Source: Diogma glabrata (Eukaryota > Arthropoda > Insecta > Diptera > Cylindrotomidae). From it: a DNA stretch of 64,000 nt. The position numbers and the translations under genes were made by a program. The notes under the pieces were generated by a model. That model had not been told where the DNA came from and did not search any database. It saw only the letters and a program-made list of their open reading frames with translations. The number at the start of each line of letters is the position of its first letter. Positions within the stretch are counted from its first letter, which is position 1. The stretch spans positions 267,463,114-267,527,113 of the forward strand of contig OY856188.1 in NCBI GenBank assembly GCA_963693315.1, written 5' to 3'. Shown piece by piece: positions 12,371 to 24,464 of this stretch.

Positions 12371-13560
12371 TTACTTCGGTTTTGAAAAAACCTAAGTATT
12401 GCATTCATAAGCCAAAAGTGAAATTCCTACCCCCTTTGTGGCATTTCTCGACGTTTTAGGACTTACTGATTCTAAAAAAGCAAAAAAAAAATGTATGTCT
12501 TTCTGACAGCCGGCCGGCCAGCCGTCACAACCGACGAAATCTAGAAAATCGCTGAAGGGATTTCAAAAATGTTTGTTTCTAAAAATAGGTTTACTCAATG
12601 GGAAGAGCCGGAAGGACGATGTGTTCGATAGCTGTCCCGGAAGTGTGCCAAAAAATCGTCAAGTGTGTCAAAACAAGAAAATTTGCAAATTTTTTGGGGT
12701 TAAAAAAACGCTTTTTTTAAGTAATTATGAATAGTAATTACGAAACATTGAATTTGAAGAAATCTTGATGGTCGGGATTGGTATGCGAGACCAAAACTCG
12801 ATTATTGCATTATAAGTTTGTCAAAAAAATGTTGTCAAGTGTGTCAAAAGAAAGATTTTCATTTATTATTTTATCCAATTTTTTGGAAAAATATAAAATT
12901 AATTATTTGTATGGCATGAAATTTTATTATTACTATAGAGAATTATGTCATTATAAGTTAGTCAAAAAAATAATGTCAAGTGTGTCAAAAAAATGATTTT
13001 CATTTATTTTTTTTAGAAAATAATAAAATTAGTTATTTGTAAGAAATGAAAATGATATTATTATTATTGAGAATTTTATTGCATTATAAGTTTGTCAAAA
13101 AAATATTGTCAAGTATGACAAAAAAAATGATTTTATTTATTTTTTTAGAGAATTTTTTGGAAAAAAAAATTGGCTGTTGTATGACGTAAATGTGACATGG
13201 AAATTTTTGAATTTGTTGTAGTTTGTGAAATATTTTTGGAATTTTGAAAAAAGTTTGTATTTTTAATTTTGTAATAATTATTGCAATATTTTTAGAATTT
13301 TGGAAAAAGTTTTAATTTTTAAGAATTATTGGAATATTATTAGGATTTAGAAAAAGTTTAAATGTTTGATTTTATTCTAATTTTTGGAATATTTTTGGAA
13401 TTTTGAAAAAAGTTAGAATTTTCGATTTTGTTATAATTTTTGCAATATTTTTAGAATTTTGAAAAAAGTTTGATTTTATATAATTTTTACAATATTTTTG
13501 AAATTTTGAAAGAAATATGATATATCCGGATATTTCAAGCCTAACTTAATCAAAAAAATC
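12370..13560 (-). repeat. Family B satellite-bearing element, copy at 12.4 kb
   Basis: Read on the minus strand this is the same sequence as 36.24-39.42 kb without the nested insert. Landmarks in plus order are a cap with gacagccggccggcc and gtcacaaccgacgaaatc (12500-12540), the phrase tgtcaagtgtgtcaaaa (12659-12675), an AT-rich unit of about 140 bp repeated three times (cattataagtttgtcaaaaa or variants at 12808, 12949 and 13083), and a run of about 52-58-bp units built on aatatttttagaattttgaaa (13230-13510). The 12740-12765 part is an uninterrupted version of the site that holds an insertion at 54.9 kb. Confidence 0.75.
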
Positions 13561-13569
13561 AACGATCAC

Positions 13570-14740
13570 CTCGGCTAAATGTGTGTGACCTGAATTACGT
13601 CGAAGCGACGTAATTCTACCTAATGCTGCTTGGGATGTCATCACTTATGACTCGATGCAGTATACAATCAACTGAATCAAGGAAATACCGATTTCTTGCT
13701 TGTCATTCGTACATCAATCAAAAAAGGTCTAAATTGTTTGCTTGCTGAGATTGTATATAGGCAGACACAGATTATGCCTGGATAATTTTTTATGCAAGAT
13801 GAAACTTAAGTAACCACACATCCCCAAGCAATTTCATTAATGTATATTAATTGACTTCTCTATTTCTATCGACAGATAAAGCCTACGTATGGAATATTAT
13901 GTGCAACTTCAGCAAAGAATATAGCAGATTTGTGTTATTGAGCAACTTTTCCTAAATAAAAGAATTTAATTTAACAGCCCTGTAATTTCTTATAATGCGC
14001 TTCACTGGAAGGGGAGTGATGTGGTGGTACAATTAAAATAGAAAAAGAACCAAATTACTTAAACTTTATTATTAAAATAAAATAAAAGGTTTTGATGCAT
14101 ACATATATGCAGCCACACTTGACATTAGTATTTGCTACAAGTTAATCTTTAAGTCTAAATTGCTAAGATAAATTTGTTGCTTTCAAATCGACGTTTGAAT
14201 GAAATAAAATTAAATAATTGAAGTCCACAGTGTTTTTAATTTTATACTTATGCTTTTTTAATTTTATCCAGAAAAAAGTTCTCATAGGAAGCGGTCGAAA
14301 CCATTTGGAGTTGAAACCAAAAAAACTAATTCTAATTTATCGAATTCTAATTTGGCAATATCTGTTATATGTGTAAACACGAGTTGAAATGACCTAGCTT
14401 TTTAATATATTATACGATATTTTAATTTTAACTCTACCCATTGCAAACTTTAAATTTATTATGATCCTTAACGGTCTAAGATTATGTAAAATTTAGGAAA
14501 ATTGGTTTAATGTGAAACAAGAGTCAGGTTGGCTGTTGCGGTTAGTGAGCAAGTAGGCTCACAAAATGTATCTGATACTTTCTCTACAGCATAACGCAAA
14601 CTTGGATTCATCATGAGAGGGTGGAAAATTTATGTTGGTCAACTATTAGGTGTTAGTTAAATGGAATTCAACGGTTGTGAAGCATGATACGTTGGATTGA
14701 TTTGCAAACATCTAAGCATTTGTAAAATTATGCGTATCTG
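13570..14740. other. Non-coding stretch
   Basis: AT-rich and without recognisable element sequence. A short perfect palindrome acgtcgaagcgacgt lies at about 13598-13612. No gene is seen. Confidence 0.45.
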
Positions 14741-14769
14741 ATGAATAAGAAACTTTATTTGGATTGGGT

Positions 14770-15100
14770 TGGGTAGCGAAATCCGAAATTCGACGTCCAC
14801 GCCGTGCTGCCTTGGTAATGCTGACAGAATTAGGTTGGTGTATTGGAGACAAGCAGAGTAAAACTGCTTAGTCAATAACGCTACATCACGGTGAATTGGC
14901 GAAGTGCAACCAATGCGATTCAAGCGTCTGTTCTCCCTCCATGTCAGGGGCGGCTTGGAGCGGGCGTCTGTCTTGAATCAAGCGGCTCGCTATATAAATA
15001 TGTAAAAAGGTGCTTTCTGGTGTCCTTAATATGCAGAACGGCCCCATTCACGACAACTTGGGTTGGGCTTAAGATTAACACCCTAACCCCGGGAAAAAAC
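14770..15100 (+). promoter_or_regulatory. RTE 5' UTR with TATA-like box
   Basis: The segment is clearly GC-richer than its surroundings. It holds the family phrases gcggcttggagcgggcgtct and tcaagcggctcgctatataa. The TATATAA lies at about 14992-14998, a plausible internal promoter element for the LINE, by inference only. This copy has a single monomer, whereas the copy at 61.3 kb has two. Confidence 0.6.
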
Positions 15101-15190
15101 TAATATGTTAAATTTGGTTATCAGAAAGAGAATAACAGACCCGGACACAAACACAGAATTTTACCTGGACATGAAAAAGAACCAGACTAC

Positions 15191-16120
15191 CGAATTGTAA
15201 CATGAAACGTGCGCAGCCTGAGCACTCCTGATGCTCTTATAAGTCCAGAAACAGATGCTGAGAGGTATAGGATGGATATTATTGCTCTACAAGAAATTAG
15301 ACAGTCGATAATCGGAAAACAAGATTTGGATAGTCAATCTCTATACTGTAGTGGTCATCCTTTTCGAAGAGAATTTGAAACTGGCTTTCTTGTTGGTGCA
15401 CGCATACAAGAAGCCGTGATGAAATTCTTCCCGGTCAGTGAGAGGATCTGCTACCTACGTGTACGCGGTACAAATAACAATATTTCTCTTATTGCCGTGC
15501 ATGCACCTACTGAAGCTAAGACCGTCGACGAGAAGGATAATTTCTACATAGCACTGGAAGAGGTTATGAAACAAACACCAACACGCTACTTCATTATGGT
15601 TCTTGGTGACTTTAATGGACAGGTTGGAAGAGATATCTCTTATGGAAATGTGGTGGGTGCCAACAGCCTGCATTTGAATTCAAATGATAATGGTGAGAGA
15701 ATGACTGAGTTTGCATTATCAGATAATTTGAGAATTGCCAGTACGTTTTTTCCGAATCGATTGATTCATAAGCAGACTTGGGTCTCACCGAATGGAAATA
15801 CTCGAAATCAAATTGATCACGTTCTAGTAAAAGAACGTTTCTTTTCGAGCGTTCGAGGAAGTGACGACTTCCTTGTATGTGCAACGATAAGGTTCCACTT
15901 CCCAAATCCAGGCCACCCAAAATTCAATCAACGGAAACGTTTTAACATCTCATCATTAAAGAATGCTGAAGCAGAAGAGAGATATCAAATCCATATTGCC
16001 GAAACATTGGATAAATCAGAAACCATTAATGGAGACGTCGATAAGTCATGGAATTTGCTCAAAGATGCTGTTTTAAGCGCTGTTGAGGGAATACTTGGAC
16101 GACCACAGAACCACTCCTAG
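15191..16120 (+). pseudogene. APE-type endonuclease domain of RTE LINE
   Basis: The frame gives PDYRIVT, then a stop at 15203 exactly where the conserved Trp of TWNVRSL belongs, then NVRSLSTPD. Further motifs are ALQEIR (catalytic Glu), VHAPTEAK, VLGDFNGQVGR (D-x-N active site) and NQIDHVLV. The last active-site block (usually GADxxSDH) is shortened to GSDDF, so the catalytic Asp-His pair is not convincing. A TAG at 16118 ends the open stretch. Without the early stop the domain length would be normal (about 300 residues). The enzyme would nick target DNA to start target-primed reverse transcription. Confidence 0.85.
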
Positions 16121-17481
16121 AAGCCATGGATGGATCAAGCATGTCTTGACGCTATTCAATACAAAAGAAATAGCTATCTGAAGTGTCTACAAGGACGCAA
16201 CACCATGTCCACGAAGGAGAACTATAAACTGGCAAGACAAGCCGTTACAACACTATGTAGACGAACGAAGAGAGAATGGTGGAAGAAAAAGTGTGAGGAG
16301 ATTGAAAGCTTCATTAAGGAACATCAATCGCGTAACTTCTTTCAACAGGCGAAAACCTTAAAGAAGGGCCCTCAAACTAGATCGACTACTATTGAAAACG
16401 AAGATGGGGAGCTACAAGTAGACCTTAAAACTATTTTAGATAATTGGGCTGCTTATTTTGAGAATCTTCACAACTTAAGTTACCAGTAACAAGTCGGGCG
16501 ACGAGCAAAGCTTATTCGTGCGTCAAAGGTACATGTAGACGAACCAATCAAAGAGGAATTCGAAGCGGCGATTTCAAAATTAAAACGCAATAAAGCACCT
16601 GGTATCGACGATATAACATCCGAAATGATTGTACATGGTGGCGAAACTCTATCCTTAAGAATGTTTGAACTGGTTCAAATGATCTGGAGGACTGAAACCC
16701 TGCCACAGGACTAGAGCAAAGCTATGCTGATACCAATCCATAAAAAAGGCAATCGCCTACAATGTGCAAACTACTGAGGAATCGCTCTCCTTTGCACAGC
16801 ATATAAAATCTTTTCCTACATTTTGCTTTCCAAAATCAATCTTTTTGCTGAACAACTGTTTGGAGAATATCAGTGTGGTTTCCGGCGGGGCCGAGGTACT
16901 ACCGATGCACTTTTCTCGATAAGGATGATTTTGGGAAAGTATCGAGAGTTCAACATACCTGTGCACCAACTCTTCTTTGATTTCAGGTAGGCCTACGACT
17001 CTCTCGAACGAAAGACTCTATGGTCTGCTCTGGTGTCAATGGGAATTCCTGGTAAACTGGTATCACTATGCAAAATGACAGTACCGAACTCTCATTGCTG
17101 TATACGAGTAGAGAACGAAATATCAAAGTTTTTTAAACTCGACTCCGGTTTAAGACAAGATGATGCTATCTCTCCTATACTTTTTAATTTAGCCTTGGAA
17201 TATGTGTGCCGTCAAAAGAAACTATCGACTAATAACAATATCTTGTCAATAAACTCAGTACAAGTAATTGCTTACGCTGATGATGTTGTCACCCTCGGAC
17301 GAAGTGAAGCTGTTATGAGTGAGACTATCAAGTCGCTTGAGAGTGGTGCTAGGAAAATTAGTCTGCAAATTAAATACAATAAAACCAAACATATGAATGT
17401 TTCAAGAGAGGCTGAGAAGAAAGAGTTAATGTGCGGCGATGAACGAATTGAGGAAGTTGAATCTTTTAAATATTTGGATCA
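16121..17481 (+). pseudogene. Reverse transcriptase domain of RTE LINE
   Basis: The same frame continues. A basic linker at 16130-16486 is rich in Lys/Arg with Trp pairs, and a TAA follows at 16487. RT motifs come next: NKAPGIDDITSEM, IPIHKKGNRLQCANY, EYQCGFRRGRGTTDA, LFFDFR-AYDS, GLRQDDAISPILFNL and AYADDVV (YADD at 17273-17284). Further stops are at 16712 (Trp position), 16775 (Arg of NYRGIAL) and 16988 (Lys beside the first catalytic Asp). The catalytic Asp triad itself is intact. GLRQDD carries Asp where RQGD with Gly is usual. All lesions look like drift after insertion. Confidence 0.85.
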
Positions 17482-18098
17482 ATGCTTGACTCAAACAACA
17501 GCATACTTACAGATATGAAAGTTCGAATCGCTGCAGGTAATCGAACTTTCTACTCAATTAAATCCGTCCTTGGATCACCGTTTGTATCAAATAACACCAA
17601 GCTCAAGTTATACAAGACATGTATTAGACCGGTTGTGATGTATGAGTCACAAACGTGGACCCTTACACAAAACGACGAATCGCATTTGTCTGTATTTGAG
17701 CTACATTTTTGGTCCACTTAAGACAGACGATCTTACGCTACATTTTTGGTCCACTTAAGACAGACGATGGAGAGTATAGAACCCGATATAACTTTGTGAT
17801 CAGAGACCTTCTTGAGGGTCCTGATATAATAGGTTGTATCCGTTATAATAGAATTTCTTGGTTTCGGCATGTTCTACGAGCCGATTTACAGTCTGGAATG
17901 ATTAGAAAAATGTACGTTAGTACCCCAGGGAGTGGACGACCGCGAGGTAGACCACGACTACAATGGGAGACTGACGTAATAAAGGACCTTAAAAAATCAG
18001 CTGCAATTGTAATTCATTGTAATTATGCCGCTGTTGCGAATAACCGTGGTGAATATTCAAAGCTGATTAGCCTGGCAACGCTCCTACATGGAGCATGA
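17482..18098 (+). pseudogene. C-terminal arm of RTE LINE, frameshifted and duplicated
   Basis: After a frameshift near 17480 the protein continues in frame 1 with MLDSNNSILTDMKVRIAAG and LYKTCIRPVVMY, the usual post-RT thumb of RTE-type LINEs. A 31-bp phrase starting ctacatttttggtccactta occurs at 17701 and again at 17738, a 37-bp tandem duplication that changes frame. The remainder (LRYIFGPLKTDDGEYRTRYN, GRPRGRPRLQW and a closing NRGEYSKL) reads in frame 3 to the stop at 18096. The final R-P-R-x-R-x-x-x-W block is diagnostic of the clade. Confidence 0.8.
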
Positions 18099-18129
18099 AC
18101 GCCTTAAGAGTAAGATTTGGATTGGCTTA

Positions 18130-20590
18130 TGTTATGGAATGTTGACATTTCAAATTGTTTCTGGTTTTTTATATTTTCTCTAACAAAAACGCAATTTCAA
18201 ATAGATTGGCATTACCTAGGGGCTTTTCTTTAGATGTGGAAGATGACTCTAATTTGCAAATTTTGTTCTGCTTAAAAACCAAAAATTAATAATATAACAT
18301 TTAGTATAATCTATATGTGAAGTAAGATTTCAATTTTTGACTATGGGTTTTAATGCCAGTTGATACAATTTTTCAAAAAAACATAAGGAACTGTTCAGTT
18401 TTCTATTAAGTTAAAAACTACCAAAACGATGAAATAATTCTATAAGCTGGTCAATTTAAAAATGTGACTAAACCAAAGTTCTTTATTGACGATATATTTA
18501 GTTCAGTAAATAAAATATAACATTAGCAAAAAACACAAAGGATCCACTATGTCTAGTCAATTCCTCAAAAAATAAAAATAAACAAAAGAGAAACAAATAT
18601 TCCGATTTGAAGTTCTTTTAATATGATAAATCACTTCAGACTAATCTTGTTTATTTATTCATATTTTATTACTCAACATTTACTTAAATGTTAAGAGGTT
18701 TGAATTTGAATATGATTCGTTCCGTTTCCGAAATTAATTAGAGGTTTGAAGTTTATTAGCACCTGTCAAAGAAACCGTAGTATTTAATCCAAAGCAAAAA
18801 AAATTTAACCAATTTAGTTTTTTGGTGATTAAAAATAATTTTTAGTTTGATCATTAAAATACAAATTAAGCTTAAATCTGGTTAAAAATGATTAATGAAC
18901 TTTTTTTTATTGAAAGTCATAATTTAATTATTATTTATGTTGCTAATGTTGCCAAAGTTTAAACGTTTGACTTTAGGATTTATAAAAAAACATAAGCTGA
19001 TTTAAATTAGGAGATTAAAATAATTAATCAAATAATGGGTTACTAATTTAAATTATGTTAATTCTTCATAAATAATGAATCATTCATTTTATTACACCTC
19101 GTGCAACTCACGTTGCAATTAAATGAATAAATTAAAAGTTTAATTTAAGACCACTTTTTTTTTAAATTTAAGAGCTCTACAGTATTTATGTAATTTTTGT
19201 CTACAACATCTTAAATTCAGTAATGATCAACCTCTATATTTATAAAATGTAAATTTCTATAGAACAACTTTTCTAATGATTTTCGGTAACATCATACTCT
19301 CTTAGTTACAATAAATTAGTTAGTTTTTCTATAAATTTCGTGATAATTTATCAATTTGAATAAATTTTTGGCTGCCCTGCACAAGGTTAATCACCAAATC
19401 CTACCACAAACTCTAAATCATCAACGATATATCGATACTCCCCCTCCCACACATATTTTTCTTTTAAATACAAAAGTAACAAGCAGTGAATAAATAATTT
19501 AATTTAGATTATTATTATTATGTTATTTGCTTCTATTAAATTAAATTTACATAATTTAACGTTTTTTTTAACAAGACGCTTTCATGTCTGTCGGTTCATT
19601 TTTATTTATTAAGTGAGTATAAAAAACCTGTGGGCACTATTAAAATAACCATTTGATGATATTGTCTGTTTTAAGAATTTTATTAAAAAAAGTTGAACCG
19701 TAAAAATAGTATAATGAATTGTTATTCCATGAACTACAAACTAATAAAAGTATTATCTTAAAATTAGATCGAAAAAACTTGTTTGAATATGAGACATCTG
19801 TCAAAGCAAAAATGACCGCTTTAGCGTATGATATCATTACACCCATTGCTAAATGAAAATTTGAACAACATTTTTCTGCTGAAGTTATTAATCGGTTATG
19901 TGGCATCTGAGCTAGGTTAGAGATAACAACAATTAATTTGTCACATAAAATTAAAAACTAACTCAAAACACACACCGCACAAATAAACTTAACACATTCG
20001 TTTAATTTTAAAAGTTTAGCTTCTTAAATAAATGTTTAAAAACTTGATTTGATTTCTGCTACGTGACTTTATATAGGTATTTCATATGGTAGCGTTATTC
20101 TGAAATTTTACTTTTAAGACTACACAGTTAACTCTGTGGTAGACAGAACGTTTCCTGTTAAGAACTCATGCATTCATTTTTAATCAACAGACTAACTACA
20201 TAGACAAACCGACGCCATAATAAAAAAAAGATGGCTTAACAAAAATACCTATACCGTTCACGCAATAGTTCACTCTGTATACGATGGTGTACTGGGTTAG
20301 GATTTCTTAGTAGACAAAACCAACATAAATTGCATATTTTATTCCAATGAAATGAAAAGAACAAATTAGACAGGAATATTTAATTTGTGTACCATTTATG
20401 AACTATCAACAAAATACAGCAAATAGTAAAGTACAACATAGTTTAAGGGATACAAATTACACAGAAAATGTAGTTCATTAACGCTACGTTTGTTTCTCAT
20501 AGTACAACTTACTGTAACTCTAGAAACTCATCAAACATTCCACCATATATCAATCATATTAACATTTGTAATATTCCTCACATCTTTAGT
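18130..20590. other. AT-rich non-coding stretch
   Basis: No element or gene is visible. The frame at 19640-19906 (minus, 88 codons) lacks any family feature. The base composition is strongly AT. Confidence 0.45.
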
Positions 20591-20596
20591 CTATAT

Positions 20597-20618
20597 CAGG
20601 GGTGGGGAACCTGCGGCC
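20597..20618 (+). mobile_element. hAT-like left terminus, remnant
   Basis: The 22-bp phrase beginning caggggtggggaacctgcgg is the kind of terminal inverted repeat found on many animal hAT elements. A matching reverse end (ccgcaggttccccacccctg) was not found downstream, so this is a lone or deleted end. Confidence 0.45.
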
Positions 20619-20619
20619 T

Positions 20620-22330
20620 TATCACATATTTTGAATTTTATACAGAATTACCAAATTCAAACCAATTTTTTTCGTTGAAATATTTTTTTAAATATTTAAT
20701 CTTTTTTTTGAAAATATTTTGTCTAGTTCTGTATAGTCGACTTTTTCGTGATTTCGGTAAAAATAGCGAAGTAACAATAACCCATTAATACTACGTTTAT
20801 ATCGCCGATAGTTTAATAGAATATAGTACATTTTGCTACAAGCGATGAAAACACCCCTTTTTCGTGAGTGAGAACTTGTTAGCGAGACGCGTTAGCGTCG
20901 AGTGGGACAATTTAATGAACCTAAAATGTTTTCAACTCGCGTAGGAAATTGCGATATTTTCTACGATGTTAAATAAATAATAAACGATTTTTATTATAAA
21001 TGATTAAGTTAGAAATCAACAACATAACATTCAAAATTAATATTCTTTTTTTAACGGTTATGTAAAGTTACATGAAAATACCATAACCACTACAATTTGT
21101 TATTTAGCGCAAATGATTTTACACTAGTTGAAAAAAAACCTTTTCACAAGGGATTAAGCAAGCCTGCATGAAAAAAAGAAAAAAAAACATTTAAATTATG
21201 TATCAAATTAAAATAAATAAAATTTTTTATCAAAGCAGCCTTTCAATTCAAAATTTCTTAATCGCATGGAGGGATCAGTTTTTATTAATTTGTTAATTTT
21301 TTAGAAAAGAAAACTTGGTGTGAAAAACATAGGAAAAACGAAAAGTCTAGTAAACAAAGGTGTCAAAAACATTGCTCTATACTAGAAATACTCTAAGTTC
21401 TGTGATTGGGTGATGGTTGTACTATGACAAATTTTTTGAAAAAGAATGTTTGGATTAATCAAGCTGGATCAAGCTTGATATTTTTTTTAAATAGAAGTTT
21501 GGTAGTTATAGAGTTTAGAATTTACTTTATTCGTATTTTATTATCTTAGTTTTCGAGGATAATGAGCTAGCATTTTCTCAAAAAACAAGCAACAAGCACC
21601 TAGAAATTATTTTTATTATACTTGGATGATAGAAAGTATCATCACGAGCGATAAACAATTAGTTACCCACCAACTAGAGAAAGTGGTATAAAGTGAACAA
21701 CAGAAACCTTAGAAATTAGTAGAGATTGGCGGAACCACCTTCCTACAAATAGGCAGAAATGGCTTATTCCGCATTTCAAAAGCGACTTAAGGAGCGCTTA
21801 TCTGCACTTTTTAGTATCACCCAATACAATGGATGGGCGGAATATTCACGTGGAAAAATGTTCAACTAAAGTCTACATACTCGTTATTGATGTAAAGCTT
21901 ATATACGAAAAATTAATTAAGAACTAATCTTCTGACTAGATTCATTTTGATGATTTTTCAAATTGATGAACCAATTGACAACGGTTGGAAATAACAAGAA
22001 ATTGATAACAGCTCTCATTCAACGGTCCAAATATCGACAAAAAAGTAATGGAAGAAAATACTAAGAAATTAGCCTAGAAAGCAATCTCATATGGTAAAAA
22101 ACATGAAAATTGAGGTAGGCCAAGACGCAAAAGCTCTTATATTATGGAAACTACTTGCAGATATAATGCCTGAAGACCTAGAGCAGCAAACCACTACGGA
22201 GTACTAGGGGATTGATGTGTTCAAATTTTAAGCGGATGGATCACAGAACTAGATATGTATTTAAATTTAATTTAAAAATGTAAACACATTAGATTGAGAA
22301 TTACCACAAGAGAAATAAATTATTATATAC
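20620..22330. other. AT-rich non-coding stretch
   Basis: A short unusual phrase gttagcgagacgcgttagcg occurs at about 20879-20898. No coding potential is evident, and A-runs lie at 21170-21190. Confidence 0.4.
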
Positions 22331-22334
22331 AAAT

Positions 22335-23010
22335 CAGCTGGATATAAGATGGCGTCTAACGGGGCCTCTAGAGCGACAATGTTTGGGTCTTTGGATCCAA
22401 ACAGGGTTTTTATAGAGACAACAATTTTTTTATTTATGTTTTTAGTGTTTTTTTAAAATAGTTATTTGTGTTAGTGAATACCGCAAGAGTGAGTGTTAGC
22501 CCTTCAGGCTAATGCTTACCGGGATTTACGATTCCGCGGACTCCAAGTAAAGTAAGGTTTTTTCATTCGTTGAGAAGGTCGGAAATGACGAAACAACAGG
22601 TGATGGACTTTGTTGGTTATTGGTGGTTTCAGCCAGTACCATCCCACCCTGTGTTGTTTCGTCTGGCCCTGAGTTCTCGAATGAGTGAAAAACTTTACAG
22701 TGCAATGCTCATTCTAAGTGTTTGTAACATTTTCTTCGATTTTATTTCGTTGGTTAGAGTATAGCCTGTTAGGGCGTTATTGGAATGTGAAGTTCGCGGA
22801 CGATAGCGGAGAGTCATCTGCTGGACAGGTATTGTTTCAATGCTTACCAGTAGATGATGTCGTCTTTACTTCGTGCCACGGTTGTTACATCCAGGGCAAC
22901 ACCAAAATTAAACAACTTTTTCTCCTTACAGTCTGTTTGGGTGTTGGTATTGGAACGACAGTGGAACATATGTTGGAAAATGCTAGCCCTTGGCTTTCTG
23001 AGCTGTAGCT
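22335..23010 (+). other. GC-richer island with unrecognised short ORFs
   Basis: GC is clearly above both flanks. An ATG at 22349 opens a 35-codon frame beginning MASNGASRATMFGSLD, which looks like a true protein start but stops at about 22456. A frame at 22570-22764 and another at 22718-23008 (with SAGQVLFQCLPVDD and GVGIGTTVEHML) follow without a shared frame. A perfect 6-bp stem ttagcc/ggctaa with a 5-nt loop lies at about 22497-22513. I cannot assign a family. It may be a decayed element, an old viral insertion or a gene fragment. Confidence 0.35.
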
Positions 23011-23500
23011 AGACCTCATGTATTCGCTTCTCAAACTGACGTCAACACTTGGACAGTCTGTTAAAAGCCCGTTAGTTTAGTTAAATTTTTATAATCACAT
23101 AGTTTTTTCCTAAGGGTTGGAACTGTCAGTCACAACTCTGCCCTAATTTTTTTTGTCGAAATAAATTTGTTTATTTTTAATGAATTTTTTTTAAAATTTT
23201 AAAATAGTTGGCTTGGAATATTGAGTTAGTGAGGCTAGTGAGTTTTTTTTTTTGGGATGTGGAGTTGTTTTGGTGGTTGAAAGAATCTTAGTTGTTTTTT
23301 TTAGCTCGGAGCTTGGCTGTAAATAGTAAAATCAGTTTTGTTAAATTGCATTTAGAGAAATTGGTTTTGTTATGACAAACGGGATATGTTATGTCATTTT
23401 AATTTTGTTGTAATTGGTGCTAAAAATTATTAGTTTATAAATAAATTAGTTTTAATTCTAAACATAAATAGTTACAAAAATTATAATAATCCATTACAAG
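23010..23500. other. AT-rich stretch
   Basis: T-rich sequence with short homopolymers. Nothing recognised. Confidence 0.4.
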
Positions 23501-23604
23501 CTAAGTTGGGATTGATAAAATTACTGTATGTCAGCCCAGATATGATAAGTTAAATAAAATTTAAGAGCAACCAAAAATTATAATAAACTGTAACCAGTTC
23601 GATG

Positions 23605-23811
23605 TTAATTCAGTAAATTATTTGTGATATAACACCACCCCGATGGAAAATCTCCCATCAAGAATAATATAAGAACTGAATCTAAAAAATGATGGTGCAA
23701 ATTATGAAACTTTTTGCAATCCATACATTTTTTTAGATTCAGTTCTTGTATTATTCTTGGAAAATCTCCCCATCGGGGTGATCTTATATCACAAATAATT
23801 TACTGAATTAA
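23605..23811. repeat. Large hairpin (about 86-bp arms)
   Basis: The left arm 23605-23691 and right arm 23726-23811 are reverse complements over about 86 bp with few mismatches. Both hold ccccgatggaaaatctccc-like and gaactgaatctaaaaaa-like phrases, and the loop is about 34 bp. Such a structure can form a cruciform, or a double-stranded RNA if transcribed. Confidence 0.85.
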
Positions 23812-24129
23812 TTGTTGATTATTTATCAATAGACACAAGTGAAGACTAGTCATCTTCTTCTCACCGATACGAGCTTGTTATTCAATACTAGTATGTCTAG
23901 AGTATAACAAAACAATGATCACGAGAGACACTAATTGACTAAACCTGAATCTATAAAATATATGTTTATGTACATTTTTTGTTTTTTTTATACTTCGCTA
24001 GAGCTGTAACCTAATTTTTGGTTTATATTAGCATTGCCATTTTTTTGGTAGTTTATCTAATCGGCTAGCCCTGATGAGAATGATAAACTTTTTAAAGTTT
24101 AAAATTTTCTCATTGGTTCGAAAGTAGAT

Positions 24130-24270
24130 CGGTCGAAAATTGTATGGATTGCAAAAAGTTTCATAATTTGCAACATAATTTTTTAGATTCAGTTCTTATA
24201 CAGTTCGATGTTGTTGTTGATAAAATTATTTAATGTCAACACAGATAAAATAATTTAAATAAAAGTGAAT
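24130..24270. repeat. Third partial copy of the hairpin unit
   Basis: The segment repeats the hairpin loop in opposite orientation (gcaaaaagtttcataatttg), then one arm end (tttttagattcagttcttat), then cagttcgatgtt and a diverged match to 23515-23560. The loop is flipped relative to the main hairpin. Confidence 0.7.
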
Positions 24271-24464
24271 GAATGCCAAGCTATAATTGATTTGCCACCC
24301 ATTAAGAAGGATATGTGATAATACCTGATATGTTATGATACGTGAAATTATGAAATTGTGATGATATCTGAAATATTTTTAAAGTAATGGGACGAGCACC
24401 TACAACAGAATTATCTTACTGGGGAGAAGCAACAAGACACCACCATCATCTTAAGATAAGTTTT

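Larger units (their letters stand above)
14770..18130 (+). mobile_element. RTE LINE, nearly full length, inactive
   Basis: The copy has the 5' UTR (14770-15100), an APE-type endonuclease, an RT and a C-terminal arm in correct order. It ends near 18100 with a short 3' UTR. Its 5' UTR matches those at 61150 and, reversed, 33870-34110, so the three belong to one family. The coding part is one frame (frame 2) from 15191 to about 17480, interrupted by six stops. A frameshift follows near 17480, and a 37-bp tandem duplication lies at 17701-17768. It is an old copy beside the much younger relative at 61.1 kb. Confidence 0.9.

Noticed and set aside
15455..15920. Minus-strand frames inside the RTE endonuclease
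   Set aside because: The plus strand carries the recognisable domain, so these are shadows.
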